This document shows, piece after piece, positions 1 to 6,260 of a stretch of 15,969 bases of DNA. Numbering within the stretch: the stretch's first letter is position 1; every line of letters begins with the position of its first letter. Below the pieces are notes generated by a model. It did not search any database. It saw nothing but the letters and a program-made list of their open reading frames with translations, and had not been told where the DNA came from. This DNA is from Acidimicrobiaceae bacterium (GTDB lineage Bacteria > Actinomycetota > Acidimicrobiia > Acidimicrobiales > Palsa-688): contig JAUTXM010000414.1 in the NCBI GenBank assembly GCA_030838025.1, positions 1 to 15,969 on the forward strand. The letters are read 5' to 3'. Made by a program: the position numbers and the translations under genes.

Positions 1-1
1 G

Positions 2-475
2 GACCTCCTGCAACGGGGCATGCTCGATCGCGATCAAGACGCCCCGGGTTTCGGCATGGATTCGCTCGCGGCGCCACTACGTCTGGTGCCCACCGCGACG
101 GTGGCCGAGGGCGCCGCCGCGGAAGACGAGCTCCAACAAGCGTCCGCCGGAGACGATCAGGCCGGGGACGATCAGGCCGGGGACGATCAGGCCGCGGCCG
201 CTGGGGCCGATGACGCGGGCGCAGCCAAGGCGGCGCTGGCCGAAAGGGCGAGTCGTCGCCAAGCGGCAATGGCGGAGGCGGATCGTCTGGCCGCCGAAGC
301 CCAGGCCATCGAAGCCGACGCGGATCGCCTCGGGAGTGAGGCAGACCGCCTGGCCGCCGAGGCCAAAGCGGCCAGAGACCACGCGGACGAGGCCCGCAGC
401 CGGGCCGATGCCGCCCGCCAGGCGGCCGACGCCCAGCGTGCCGTGGCGGATCACCTGTCAGCCGCCAGCACATAG
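2..475 (+). CDS. Ala-rich coiled-coil protein, probably C-terminal part (partial)
   Basis: The reading frame is open from the left edge of the window, so this is probably the end of a longer protein. Internal starts exist at ATG 20 and ATG 56, but neither has a convincing ribosome binding site or -10 element. Counting from ATG 20 (151 residues), residues 44-58 are three copies of GDDQA, followed by an Ala-rich stretch. Residues 75-146 are a charged Ala/Glu/Arg helix with ADRL at 87, 101 and 108, a 7/14-residue spacing typical of a coiled coil. I see no membrane segment, signal peptide or catalytic motif. It converges on the permease gene that ends at 558. The family is not recognised. A structural or envelope-associated coiled-coil role is possible but is only a guess from composition. 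Confidence 0.5.
   Translation, partial: DLLQRGMLDRDQDAPGFGMDSLAAPLRLVPTATVAEGAAAEDELQQASAGDDQAGDDQAGDDQAAAAGADDAGAAKAALAERASRRQAAMAEADRLAAEAQAIEADADRLGSEADRLAAEAKAARDHADEARSRADAARQAADAQRAVADHLSAAST
152..196 (+). repeat. Three tandem 15-bp units, in frame
   Basis: Units at 152-166 and 167-181 are identical (GACGATCAGGCCGGG). The unit at 182-196 differs at one position near its end. Each codes for DDQAG or DDQAA in the coiled-coil gene. Because the unit is 15 bp, copy-number change would alter length without shifting the frame. Confidence 0.9.
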
Positions 476-531
476 AGCGTTGCACCGCCTGCCAAGGTGA
501 CTCGAGGGCGCAGTGAGACAACTGGAAACCG

Positions 532-554
532 CCGCTCGCTGAGAAGCGCTACGG
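532..554. terminator. Weak hairpin at the convergent junction
   Basis: CGCT (537-540) and AGCG (545-548) pair around a GAGA tetraloop. CCG (532-534) and CGG (552-554) can extend the stem across an internal loop. It lies between the stop of the coiled-coil gene at 475 and the stop of the permease gene at 558, where a bidirectional terminator would be expected. There is no T-tract and the stem is short, so this is a weak candidate. Confidence 0.2.
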
Positions 555-557
555 GGG

Positions 558-3236
558 CTACAAGTCGCGAATCGTCTCGACAATAGGACGCCGGGTCGCC
601 CGCACAGTTACCGCGGCGGCCGCGGCGGCCGCCACCACGGCCAGGACTCCCATCACGGCCAGGTACCCCCACGGGACGGTCAACCCGCTGGGTGCCGGGT
701 CGAACACCCCGGTCAGGATCTTCACCAGCATTTCGGTCAGGCCCCACCCACCCAGTGCGCCCAGCACCAAACCGACGAGGGTGATGGTCGCCGCCTCCAC
801 CCGGACAAAGGCCGCCACCTGGCGCGGTCGGGCGCCCAGCGCCCGAGCGATCGCAAAGCCCCGGCGCCGCTCGTGGAGTCCGAGCCCGAGGACCAAGCCG
901 GTCGCGGCCGCGGCCAGCAACAGGGCGAACCCGAGTTCCACGCGTGTCAGGCCCGACAGGTCGACGGCCGTCAGCGACGATCCGACCTGGCGACGGCTCG
1001 TGACGAGATCGGTCACCACGGCGCCAGACGCGGTACCGACCCGAGCCCGGACGCGATCGGCCACCGCAACGGGCGACGCGGGCCCGGTGGTGAGCAGGAA
1101 GGTGTTGTTGGTCGGCCGCCCGATGGCGGCCGTCCGCGCCGCCACATAGTCGGCGTTGGCGACGAGAAAGCTGTCACGGGGGGCGGTCGGGAACTCCTTG
1201 GCGACGCCCAGGTAATGGAACGTGACCTCGGTCAGCTGGCCGCTGGCGGCGTCGCGCAGCCGGAGTCGGAGCTGATCGCCGACGCTGAGCTGGAAGTCCT
1301 TCACCGTCTCGGCGCTCACGAGGATGCCGTCGGGCTGGCGGGCCAACTGGCCCATCAGCTGCCGCGCGCTCCCGCCCCGGAAATACGTGTCCTGCAACGT
1401 GGCCCCGGCCACGATGGTGGGGGCGCGGACGCCGAAGAGGTCCTGCAGGTCGGCGCCGACGTACGCGAATCGGTGCGCCATGGGCTCGACGTGACGGACC
1501 CCGGCAATGGCGGCGAGGGCGGTGGGCAGATCCGCCGGTGGACCAGAGTTGCCGGGGTACGAAACGGTGACATCGGCCCCGTTGCTGAGCACCGCATCGA
1601 CCCCCGCCTGATGGTGGTAGGTGCTGTTGAAGACCGCGGTCGACGCTGCGAACGCCACGGTCAGGGCGACCAGCGCGACCGGCCGCGACAGCCGGCGCCG
1701 TTGCCGCGACAGGCTGGCGGCGATGGTGGCCGACAGGTTGCCCGCGACCGGCTGGGCGGCGGCCGCCACCAACCGGCGGCCGGGTCCGAACAGTGCGTCG
1801 GCGATCCGCCAGGCCAGCAGGCCGCAGCCAGCCCAGAACAACAGCGGGCCCGACAAGGCCCAGTAGTTGACCGACAGTGTGGGGAGGCCCTCGGGCACCA
1901 GGACGATCCGGTAGCCCGCTCGGCTCGTGAGCCAGAAGATCACGCCTGACGCGCCGAGCACCCAGAGGTCGAGCAAACCGCGCATCCACCGGGGCCGGTC
2001 CTGCCGGCCGAGCGGCTGGCGTGCGGCCGCCACCGTGACTCGGCGGGCGTCGCGCCAGGCCGGGACGACGATCGCCCAGGCGGCGATCACCACTCCGGCC
2101 AGCGCCGACGCCAGCGCCCACGCGATGCCTGACGATCGTGACGCACCGAAGGTGGCCGAACCGAACGACGTGCGGCCCACGACCGCAGCGGCGCCCAGCC
2201 CTACCGCTGCGCCGACCAACGCGACCGCAGCCGCCTCTGCCGCAGCGATGGCGACCATGGTCCGCACGGTCGCGCCCCGCACGCGCAGCAGTGCCATCTC
2301 CCGGCGCCGCCGGTCCGACGCCGCGGCGGTGACCGTCGCGGTCAACAGCCCCGCCAGGGCCACGCCGGGCAGCCCGAGCAGGATGAACAGAATCTGGGCG
2401 TACAGCGAATCCCCTCGCGCTCCGTCGAGGGCGGCGGCCAGGTTGTTGCCGACTGCCGCCCCGCCCGCCACGCTCGCCTCGAGGTTGCGGGACGCCCCGC
2501 TGACCTGATTGAAGGCGGCCGAAGGATCGCGGGGCAGGTGGTGATCCAGCCGGGCGTGGACCTGGAAGCGCACAAGGTCGGGCCGCGATGCCGCCAGCGT
2601 GTCGAACACGGCGTGCCATCGCGGCGCCGGGAGGACGATGACGTTGTCGGGCGGCGCCAAGGCCTGTGCGCCGGCGGGTGCGCCGACGGCCTGGAACAGT
2701 GAGTCTGCCTGGGGCAGGTCGACCACCCCATCGACGCGAACCATGACCGCATCAAGACCAGCGCGGCCGATGCTGACCGTATCGCCCGGTCCCGCGTGCA
2801 GGTTGGCCGCAGTCTGCTGGGCCAGCAGCACCCCAGCAGCGTCGCCCACAAGTACCCGCAGCTCGCCAGGAAATGCGGCGCCGTAGCCGGGGGGGACGCC
2901 GACCACGACGCCCGGTCCGGTGGCCTGGATGGTGCTGCCCGTGGCCGCCCGTAGCCCCGTGGTGGTCCCGAACTCAACTGGGAGGGCCGCCTGTACCCGC
3001 GGCGCGGCGGCCGCGGCGGCCAGAACCGTTCCCGGATCCACGCCCTGGTGCGCCTCGATCTGCAAGTCGACTGCGATCTGCCGGGTGGCGGCGGTGGTCA
3101 TCGTGGCCAGGGCGCCGGACAAGAACGTGGCGATCGATGCCAGCAATGCCACCGCCACGGCCACGCCGGCCGCCGACGCGGCCAGCCGCCCCGGGCGACG
3201 GCGAACCAGACCGGCCAACCACGCGCCCGCGCTCAT
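558..3236 (-). CDS. FtsX/MacB-type ABC transporter permease
   Basis: 892-residue inner-membrane permease. A first membrane helix (about 20-44) is followed by a large extracytoplasmic region (45-280). The first FtsX-like domain has helices near 281-305, 328-354 and 370-395, with the family-typical cytoplasmic stretch MALLRVRGAT (314-323). More helices lie near 421-437, 458-476 and 518-537, then a second extracytoplasmic domain (538-765). The last FtsX domain (766-788, 812-838, 856-879) carries the matching FAIARALGARPRQV stretch. This duplicated design of about ten helices is usual for large actinobacterial FtsX permeases of the ABC3/MacB class, which act as exporters or mechanotransmission devices. 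The ATG at 3236 is chosen because it overlaps the TGA of the upstream ATPase as ATGA. An in-frame ATG at 3311 would overlap that gene by about 80 bp. The substrate cannot be told from sequence. Confidence 0.93.
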   Translation of the reverse strand: MSAGAWLAGLVRRRPGRLAASAAGVAVAVALLASIATFLSGALATMTTAATRQIAVDLQIEAHQGVDPGTVLAAAAAAPRVQAALPVEFGTTTGLRAATGSTIQATGPGVVVGVPPGYGAAFPGELRVLVGDAAGVLLAQQTAANLHAGPGDTVSIGRAGLDAVMVRVDGVVDLPQADSLFQAVGAPAGAQALAPPDNVIVLPAPRWHAVFDTLAASRPDLVRFQVHARLDHHLPRDPSAAFNQVSGASRNLEASVAGGAAVGNNLAAALDGARGDSLYAQILFILLGLPGVALAGLLTATVTAAASDRRRREMALLRVRGATVRTMVAIAAAEAAAVALVGAAVGLGAAAVVGRTSFGSATFGASRSSGIAWALASALAGVVIAAWAIVVPAWRDARRVTVAAARQPLGRQDRPRWMRGLLDLWVLGASGVIFWLTSRAGYRIVLVPEGLPTLSVNYWALSGPLLFWAGCGLLAWRIADALFGPGRRLVAAAAQPVAGNLSATIAASLSRQRRRLSRPVALVALTVAFAASTAVFNSTYHHQAGVDAVLSNGADVTVSYPGNSGPPADLPTALAAIAGVRHVEPMAHRFAYVGADLQDLFGVRAPTIVAGATLQDTYFRGGSARQLMGQLARQPDGILVSAETVKDFQLSVGDQLRLRLRDAASGQLTEVTFHYLGVAKEFPTAPRDSFLVANADYVAARTAAIGRPTNNTFLLTTGPASPVAVADRVRARVGTASGAVVTDLVTSRRQVGSSLTAVDLSGLTRVELGFALLLAAAATGLVLGLGLHERRRGFAIARALGARPRQVAAFVRVEAATITLVGLVLGALGGWGLTEMLVKILTGVFDPAPSGLTVPWGYLAVMGVLAVVAAAAAAAVTVRATRRPIVETIRDL

Positions 3237-3916
3237 GGGACCATCGCCTGGGAGAACCTTGGGCGGCCGTCGATCATGTGCCACTGGATTTCCAGCTGAG
3301 CTGCTACCCATGGATCGTGGGTGGTGACGAGCAGTCCGGCGTTCAACTCGTGGGCCCGGTCGGTGAGCAGGGCGACCACGATGGCGGCGCTGGCGTGGTC
3401 CAGCTGACCGGTCGGCTCGTCGGCGAGGATGAGGCGAGGGCGGGCCACGAGGGCGCGGGCAACGGCGACCCGCTGGGCCTGGCCGCCCGAGATTTCGCCA
3501 GGCACCTTGTCCGCCAGGTCGGCTAGGTCCAACTCGCGCAGCATCATCACGGCGGCGGCACGGGCGGACGGGCCCGGGTGTCCAGAAAGGACGAGGGGAA
3601 AAGCCACGTTCTCTGCGATGTCAAGGTCGGGCAGGAGGCTTGGGCCCTGGAATACCAGCCCCAGCGACCCGGCTGGCAGTCGGGCTGGTAACCCTCCCAG
3701 ACCGGGCCAGCGAATCACGCCGTTCGTCGGCGTGTCGAGGCCCGCCAGCAGATGCACGAGAGTCGACTTGCCGGATCCCGACGGGCCCACCAGCGCGATC
3801 TGCTCTCCGGCCAGGATGCGGCAACTCGTGCCGTGGACGGCAACAACCGCAGATGGACCTCGCCCATACGTGCGGGAAACGTGGTCGGCGACGACGAGTG
3901 CGGAGTCATCTGTCAC
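3233..3916 (-). CDS. ABC transporter ATP-binding protein (second of the pair)
   Basis: 227-residue nucleotide-binding subunit of the MacB/LolD-like group. Visible motifs are Walker A GPSGSGKST (44-52), Q-loop Gln90, signature ISGGQ (142-146), Walker B ending ADEPT (165-169, Asp166-Glu167) and switch His200. All are intact, so it should hydrolyse ATP. The GTG at 3916 is chosen because it overlaps the stop of the preceding ATPase gene as GTGA and gives a normal family length. The frame stays open upstream to about 4699, but only as antisense-like readthrough inside the first ATPase gene. Its stop overlaps the permease ATG (ATGA), so ATPase and permease are translationally coupled. It probably pairs with the other ATPase or with itself on the single permease. 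Confidence 0.93.
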   Translation of the reverse strand: MTDDSALVVADHVSRTYGRGPSAVVAVHGTSCRILAGEQIALVGPSGSGKSTLVHLLAGLDTPTNGVIRWPGLGGLPARLPAGSLGLVFQGPSLLPDLDIAENVAFPLVLSGHPGPSARAAAVMMLRELDLADLADKVPGEISGGQAQRVAVARALVARPRLILADEPTGQLDHASAAIVVALLTDRAHELNAGLLVTTHDPWVAAQLEIQWHMIDGRPRFSQAMVP

Positions 3917-4653
3917 GCGACCACCCGCCCGTCGGCCAAGGTGATGACCCGGTCGGCCGCGGCGGCGACCGCCGGGCTGTGCGTCGCCACCACCAAAGCG
4001 AGGCCGCGGGACACCTCGGCCCGCAGGAGTTCGAGCAGCTGGGTCTCGGTGGCCCGGTCGATCTCCGCGGTCGGTTCGTCGCCCAGTAGGACTAGGGGCC
4101 GGTTCACCAGTGCCACCGCCACGCCGGCGCGTACCGCCTCGCCGCCCGAGAGTTGGGCGGGAAAGGCGCCCGCCCGGCCCGCCAGCCCGACCCGGGTCAA
4201 CAGGCGGTCGATGTCCGACCCGACGATGTCGGAACGGTCCCTGTCGGAACGGTCCCTGTCGGAACGGTCGATGTCGGAACGGTCGATGGCGGGGCCGGAA
4301 CCGTGGCCGGCCAGACGCTGCGCTTGGCGCAGGTTGCCCCGCAGCGTCAGGTGTTCGATGAGGTTGGCCGACTGGAGGACGACCCCGAGATGGGTGGCCC
4401 GCAGCCGGGCCCGTTCCCGTTCGGGCCGCCGGCTCATCACCTGGCCGGCCACCCTGACCAGGCCACCGTCGGGGTCGTCCAACCCCGCGAGACATGCGAG
4501 CAGCGTCGTTTTTCCCGACCCTGACGGACCTACGACGGCGACGAACTCGCCCGCCGACGCCTCCAGGGAGACGCCGCGGAGCGCCATGACCTCGTCGTCG
4601 CCGGCATGGAAGAACCGGTACAACTCGGTTGCTGCGACGACAGCCGAAGTCAC
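3913..4653 (-). CDS. ABC transporter ATP-binding protein with a repeat insertion (first of the pair)
   Basis: 246-residue ABC ATPase of the MacB/LolD-like type. Motifs are Walker A GPSGSGKTT (42-50), Q-loop Gln94, signature LSGGE (168-172), Walker B ending GDEPT (191-195, Asp192-Glu193) and switch His225. The signature is followed by AVRAGVAVAL rather than the usual QQRVAIARAL-like run, so this subunit is more divergent than its partner. Residues 124-150 are a low-complexity stretch of DRSDI/DRSDR pentapeptides, encoded by 15-bp tandem repeats, inserted in the helical subdomain just before the signature. The GTG at 4653 is chosen because it overlaps the lipoprotein stop (GTGA). An ATG at 4689 would add 12 residues and overlap more. 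Two different ATPases before one permease suggest a heterodimeric motor, which is an inference. Confidence 0.92.
   Translation of the reverse strand: MTSAVVAATELYRFFHAGDDEVMALRGVSLEASAGEFVAVVGPSGSGKTTLLACLAGLDDPDGGLVRVAGQVMSRRPERERARLRATHLGVVLQSANLIEHLTLRGNLRQAQRLAGHGSGPAIDRSDIDRSDRDRSDRDRSDIVGSDIDRLLTRVGLAGRAGAFPAQLSGGEAVRAGVAVALVNRPLVLLGDEPTAEIDRATETQLLELLRAEVSRGLALVVATHSPAVAAAADRVITLADGRVVA
4212..4286. repeat. 15-bp minisatellite inside an ABC ATPase gene
   Basis: Four units begin at 4227, 4242, 4257 and 4272. All share TGTCGGAACGGTC and differ only in the last two bases (CC or GA). A degenerate fifth unit occupies 4212-4226. On the coding (minus) strand they encode DRSDI/DRSDR pentapeptides in the ATPase helical subdomain. 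The near-identity of the units suggests recent expansion by slippage or unequal exchange. The 15-bp period preserves the reading frame. Confidence 0.93.
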
Positions 4654-5378
4654 GAGCCCCAGGTGAACGAGTCCGTGACGGTCCGCCACGGGTCGACATT
4701 GTCAGAGCCCTTGGGCGACGCCACCGTGATCGTGACCAGCTTTCCGGCCTGCCAAAACTCGTAGCGCTCGACGTCTTGGAGAAGGATCTTGCCGGTCACG
4801 GAGTCGGCGGAGGAGTCGGCGCGATAGGTGATCAGCACCGCGCTGCCCCCCTTTCGCGTCACCTGGGTGACGTTCCCGGCCTGGAAGCACGGGGTCGACG
4901 CGGCCAGCGCCGGCACATCGGAGGCTTGCGCCGACGCCGCGGTCGGGGCCGTAGGGACGGACGTCATCTCGACCCGTATCGAGTTGAACTTGTCGGTGAA
5001 GCTGACGACGCCGCCCGACTGTGCCTGGGCCCAACCCTCGGGGTAGTCGAGGTGATAGCCGTCGCCCGAGTGATAGGTGACGAACCTCTGGGTGTCGGGG
5101 ATGTCGCCGGGGACGAGAACGTCGCCGCTTCCACCGCCGCTCGCACCGGCGGTCGTCGATCGGCACGCCAGCGAGACGGCCGCAGTGGTCGCTGTCGTCG
5201 CCGATGGTGCGACGGCAGTTGACGAAGTGGTGGTCGCCGTCGGGGACGACGTGGTGGGCGCCCCCGATTTCGATGCCGCTTTCGATCCGGATCCCCCGCT
5301 GCATGCGGCGCCCGCGGTGATCATCAAAACCAGGAGGGCGCCAGTCGTTCGCGCCCCGAGCCTGTGCGCGTTGGTCAT
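4650..5378 (-). CDS. Secreted lipoprotein, first gene of the FtsX-type ABC operon
   Basis: 242 residues. The N-terminus has a basic start, a hydrophobic segment (13-24) and a probable lipobox ending at Cys26 (TAGAAC; Gly at -3 is tolerated but not typical). A Ser/Thr/Pro/Ala linker (about 33-70) follows, then a compact domain (98-242) beginning with a YHLDYPEGWAQ-like stretch that resembles the PsbP/Mog1-like fold common in actinobacterial lipoproteins. That fold call is pattern recognition only. The ATG at 5378 is chosen because it begins the signal peptide; the open frame further upstream is antisense to the response regulator. A TAGCTT element ends 8 nt before this ATG. Its stop overlaps the first ATPase start, so it should be made together with the transporter and may be its outer-face accessory or sensing partner. 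Confidence 0.85.
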   Translation of the reverse strand: MTNAHRLGARTTGALLVLMITAGAACSGGSGSKAASKSGAPTTSSPTATTTSSTAVAPSATTATTAAVSLACRSTTAGASGGGSGDVLVPGDIPDTQRFVTYHSGDGYHLDYPEGWAQAQSGGVVSFTDKFNSIRVEMTSVPTAPTAASAQASDVPALAASTPCFQAGNVTQVTRKGGSAVLITYRADSSADSVTGKILLQDVERYEFWQAGKLVTITVASPKGSDNVDPWRTVTDSFTWGS

Positions 5379-5386
5379 GAATCCCG

Positions 5387-5392
5387 AAGCTA
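5387..5392 (-). promoter_or_regulatory. -10 element TAGCTT of the lipoprotein/ABC operon, leaderless arrangement
   Basis: On the minus strand TAGCTT (5392 to 5387) is followed by 8 nt and then ATG 5378. TANNNT at this distance from a start codon is the usual layout of leaderless actinobacterial transcripts. There is no good purine-rich ribosome binding site before the ATG, and no convincing -35 is seen. Confidence 0.5.
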
Positions 5393-5424
5393 GGAGGGCC
5401 CGCTTCAACCGAGGCCCGGCGTTC

Positions 5425-5440
5425 GGTAATCGCTGGGTAA
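5425..5440. promoter_or_regulatory. 11-bp-period direct repeat, candidate response-regulator site
   Basis: GGTAA occurs at 5425-5429 and 5436-5440. With flanks, the 11-mers at 5421-5431 and 5432-5442 match at 7 of 11 positions. OmpR/PhoB-type regulators bind as head-to-tail dimers to direct repeats one helical turn apart. The site lies between the divergent two-component and transporter genes. No binding evidence exists here beyond position and spacing. Confidence 0.35.
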
Positions 5441-5467
5441 ATCCTGTCCACCACCAGCGCCCGCACG

Positions 5468-5511
5468 CCGGTGCTGGTTCGATTGGACCGTAACATTGCA
5501 ACCGGTGCTGG
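5468..5511. repeat. Perfect 10-bp direct repeat flanking the regulator promoter
   Basis: CCGGTGCTGG occurs at 5468-5477 and again at 5502-5511, 34 bp apart. The first copy is upstream of the TAACAT -10 element. The second covers the probable GTG start of the response regulator. The first copy also forms a short inverted repeat with ACCAGC at 5453-5458 (partner GCTGGT at 5473-5478). It could be an autoregulatory site or chance. Confidence 0.4.
5491..5496 (+). promoter_or_regulatory. -10 element TAACAT of the two-component operon, leaderless arrangement
   Basis: TAACAT is followed by 8 nt and then GTG 5505, so transcription would begin at or next to the start codon. The spacing equals that on the opposite strand for the lipoprotein gene. 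No clear -35 hexamer is visible. This element favours GTG 5505 over the in-frame TTG at 5496, which overlaps the hexamer itself. Confidence 0.5.
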
Positions 5512-6260
5512 GCTCGTCGCTGCTCGTGGTCGAAGACGACGAGGCGATCGGGCGGTCGCTGGTGCTGGCGTTGACCGGTCAGGGTGCAACCGTGGACTGG
5601 GCTCGCACCGGCACCGACGCACTGCGTTTGGTCGGCGCCGGCACCGACCTGGTCTTGCTCGACCTTGGCCTCCCCGATATGGACGGCGTCGAAGTGTGCC
5701 GGTGCCTTCGGGGGCGGTACCCGCCCCTCGAGATCCTGGTGGTCACGGCCCGAACCGAAGAGATCGATGTTGTCGTTGGCCTGGATGCCGGGGCCGACGA
5801 TTACATCGTGAAGCCGTTCCGGCTGGCCGAGCTGCTGGCTCGGATCCGGGCCCGGCTGCGTCGCCAGGGAACCGGCGAGCGTGATTCGGTCGACATTGCG
5901 ACCCGGCGTGGGCGGCTGCACGTGGACCTGGCCGCCCGCCGCTGCGCCGTCGCGGGTGACGAGGTCGAGCTGCGAGCCCGGGAGTTCGACTTGCTGGCGG
6001 TCCTCGTGCTTGACGCCGGTCGGGTCGTCTCACGCCGACGGCTCCTGGCGGAAGTCTGGGATCAGCATTTCGACAGCACGACCAAAACGCTGGACATGCA
6101 CGTCTCGGCCTTGCGGCGCAAGCTTGATGGCGGCGAAGGACCCGCCGCGCCCAGCTTGATCACCACGGTTCGCAGCGTTGGCTATCGGCTGGAGCAGCAG
6201 ACCGATGGGAGCAGCACGGCCAGGGGACCTGAGGCCATGGGAGCTGAGGGCTGCCGTTGA
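5505..6260 (+). CDS. OmpR/PhoB-family response regulator
   Basis: 251 residues from GTG 5505. The receiver domain has the acidic pair in LLVVEDDE, phospho-acceptor Asp53 in LLDLGLPDMDG, the switch Thr81 in VVTART and the conserved Lys103 in DDYIVKPF. A C-terminal winged helix follows, with REFDLLAVL, the RRRLLAEVW stretch, DMHVSALRRKL as recognition helix and GYRLEQQ as the closing wing. It should be phosphorylated by the kinase encoded next (TTGA overlap at 6257-6260) and bind DNA as a tandem dimer. The GTG is preferred because a -10 element lies 8 nt upstream; TTG 5496 would add three residues. Its divergent position makes the lipoprotein/FtsX-type ABC operon the most likely target, which is inferred from context only. 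Confidence 0.95.
   Translation: MLGSSLLVVEDDEAIGRSLVLALTGQGATVDWARTGTDALRLVGAGTDLVLLDLGLPDMDGVEVCRCLRGRYPPLEILVVTARTEEIDVVVGLDAGADDYIVKPFRLAELLARIRARLRRQGTGERDSVDIATRRGRLHVDLAARRCAVAGDEVELRAREFDLLAVLVLDAGRVVSRRRLLAEVWDQHFDSTTKTLDMHVSALRRKLDGGEGPAAPSLITTVRSVGYRLEQQTDGSSTARGPEAMGAEGCR

Noticed and set aside
1174..2619. 481-residue minus-strand frame inside the permease gene
   Set aside because: Arg/Gly/Pro-rich composition and no recognisable motif, as expected of a shadow of a high-GC gene. The FtsX permease frame explains the region.
4212..4286. CRISPR-like array
   Set aside because: Units are 15 bp, contiguous, have no spacers and lie in frame inside a gene. This is a coding minisatellite.
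3917..4699. Upstream extension of the second ATPase frame that would make a 488-residue protein
   Set aside because: It is an Arg/Gly/Pro-rich shadow frame within the first ATPase gene. The GTG at 3916 gives a normal-length ATPase and a GTGA overlap.
5379..5921. Open frame extending the lipoprotein upstream to a 423-residue product
   Set aside because: It is antisense to the response regulator. The signal peptide begins at ATG 5378 with a -10 element correctly placed.
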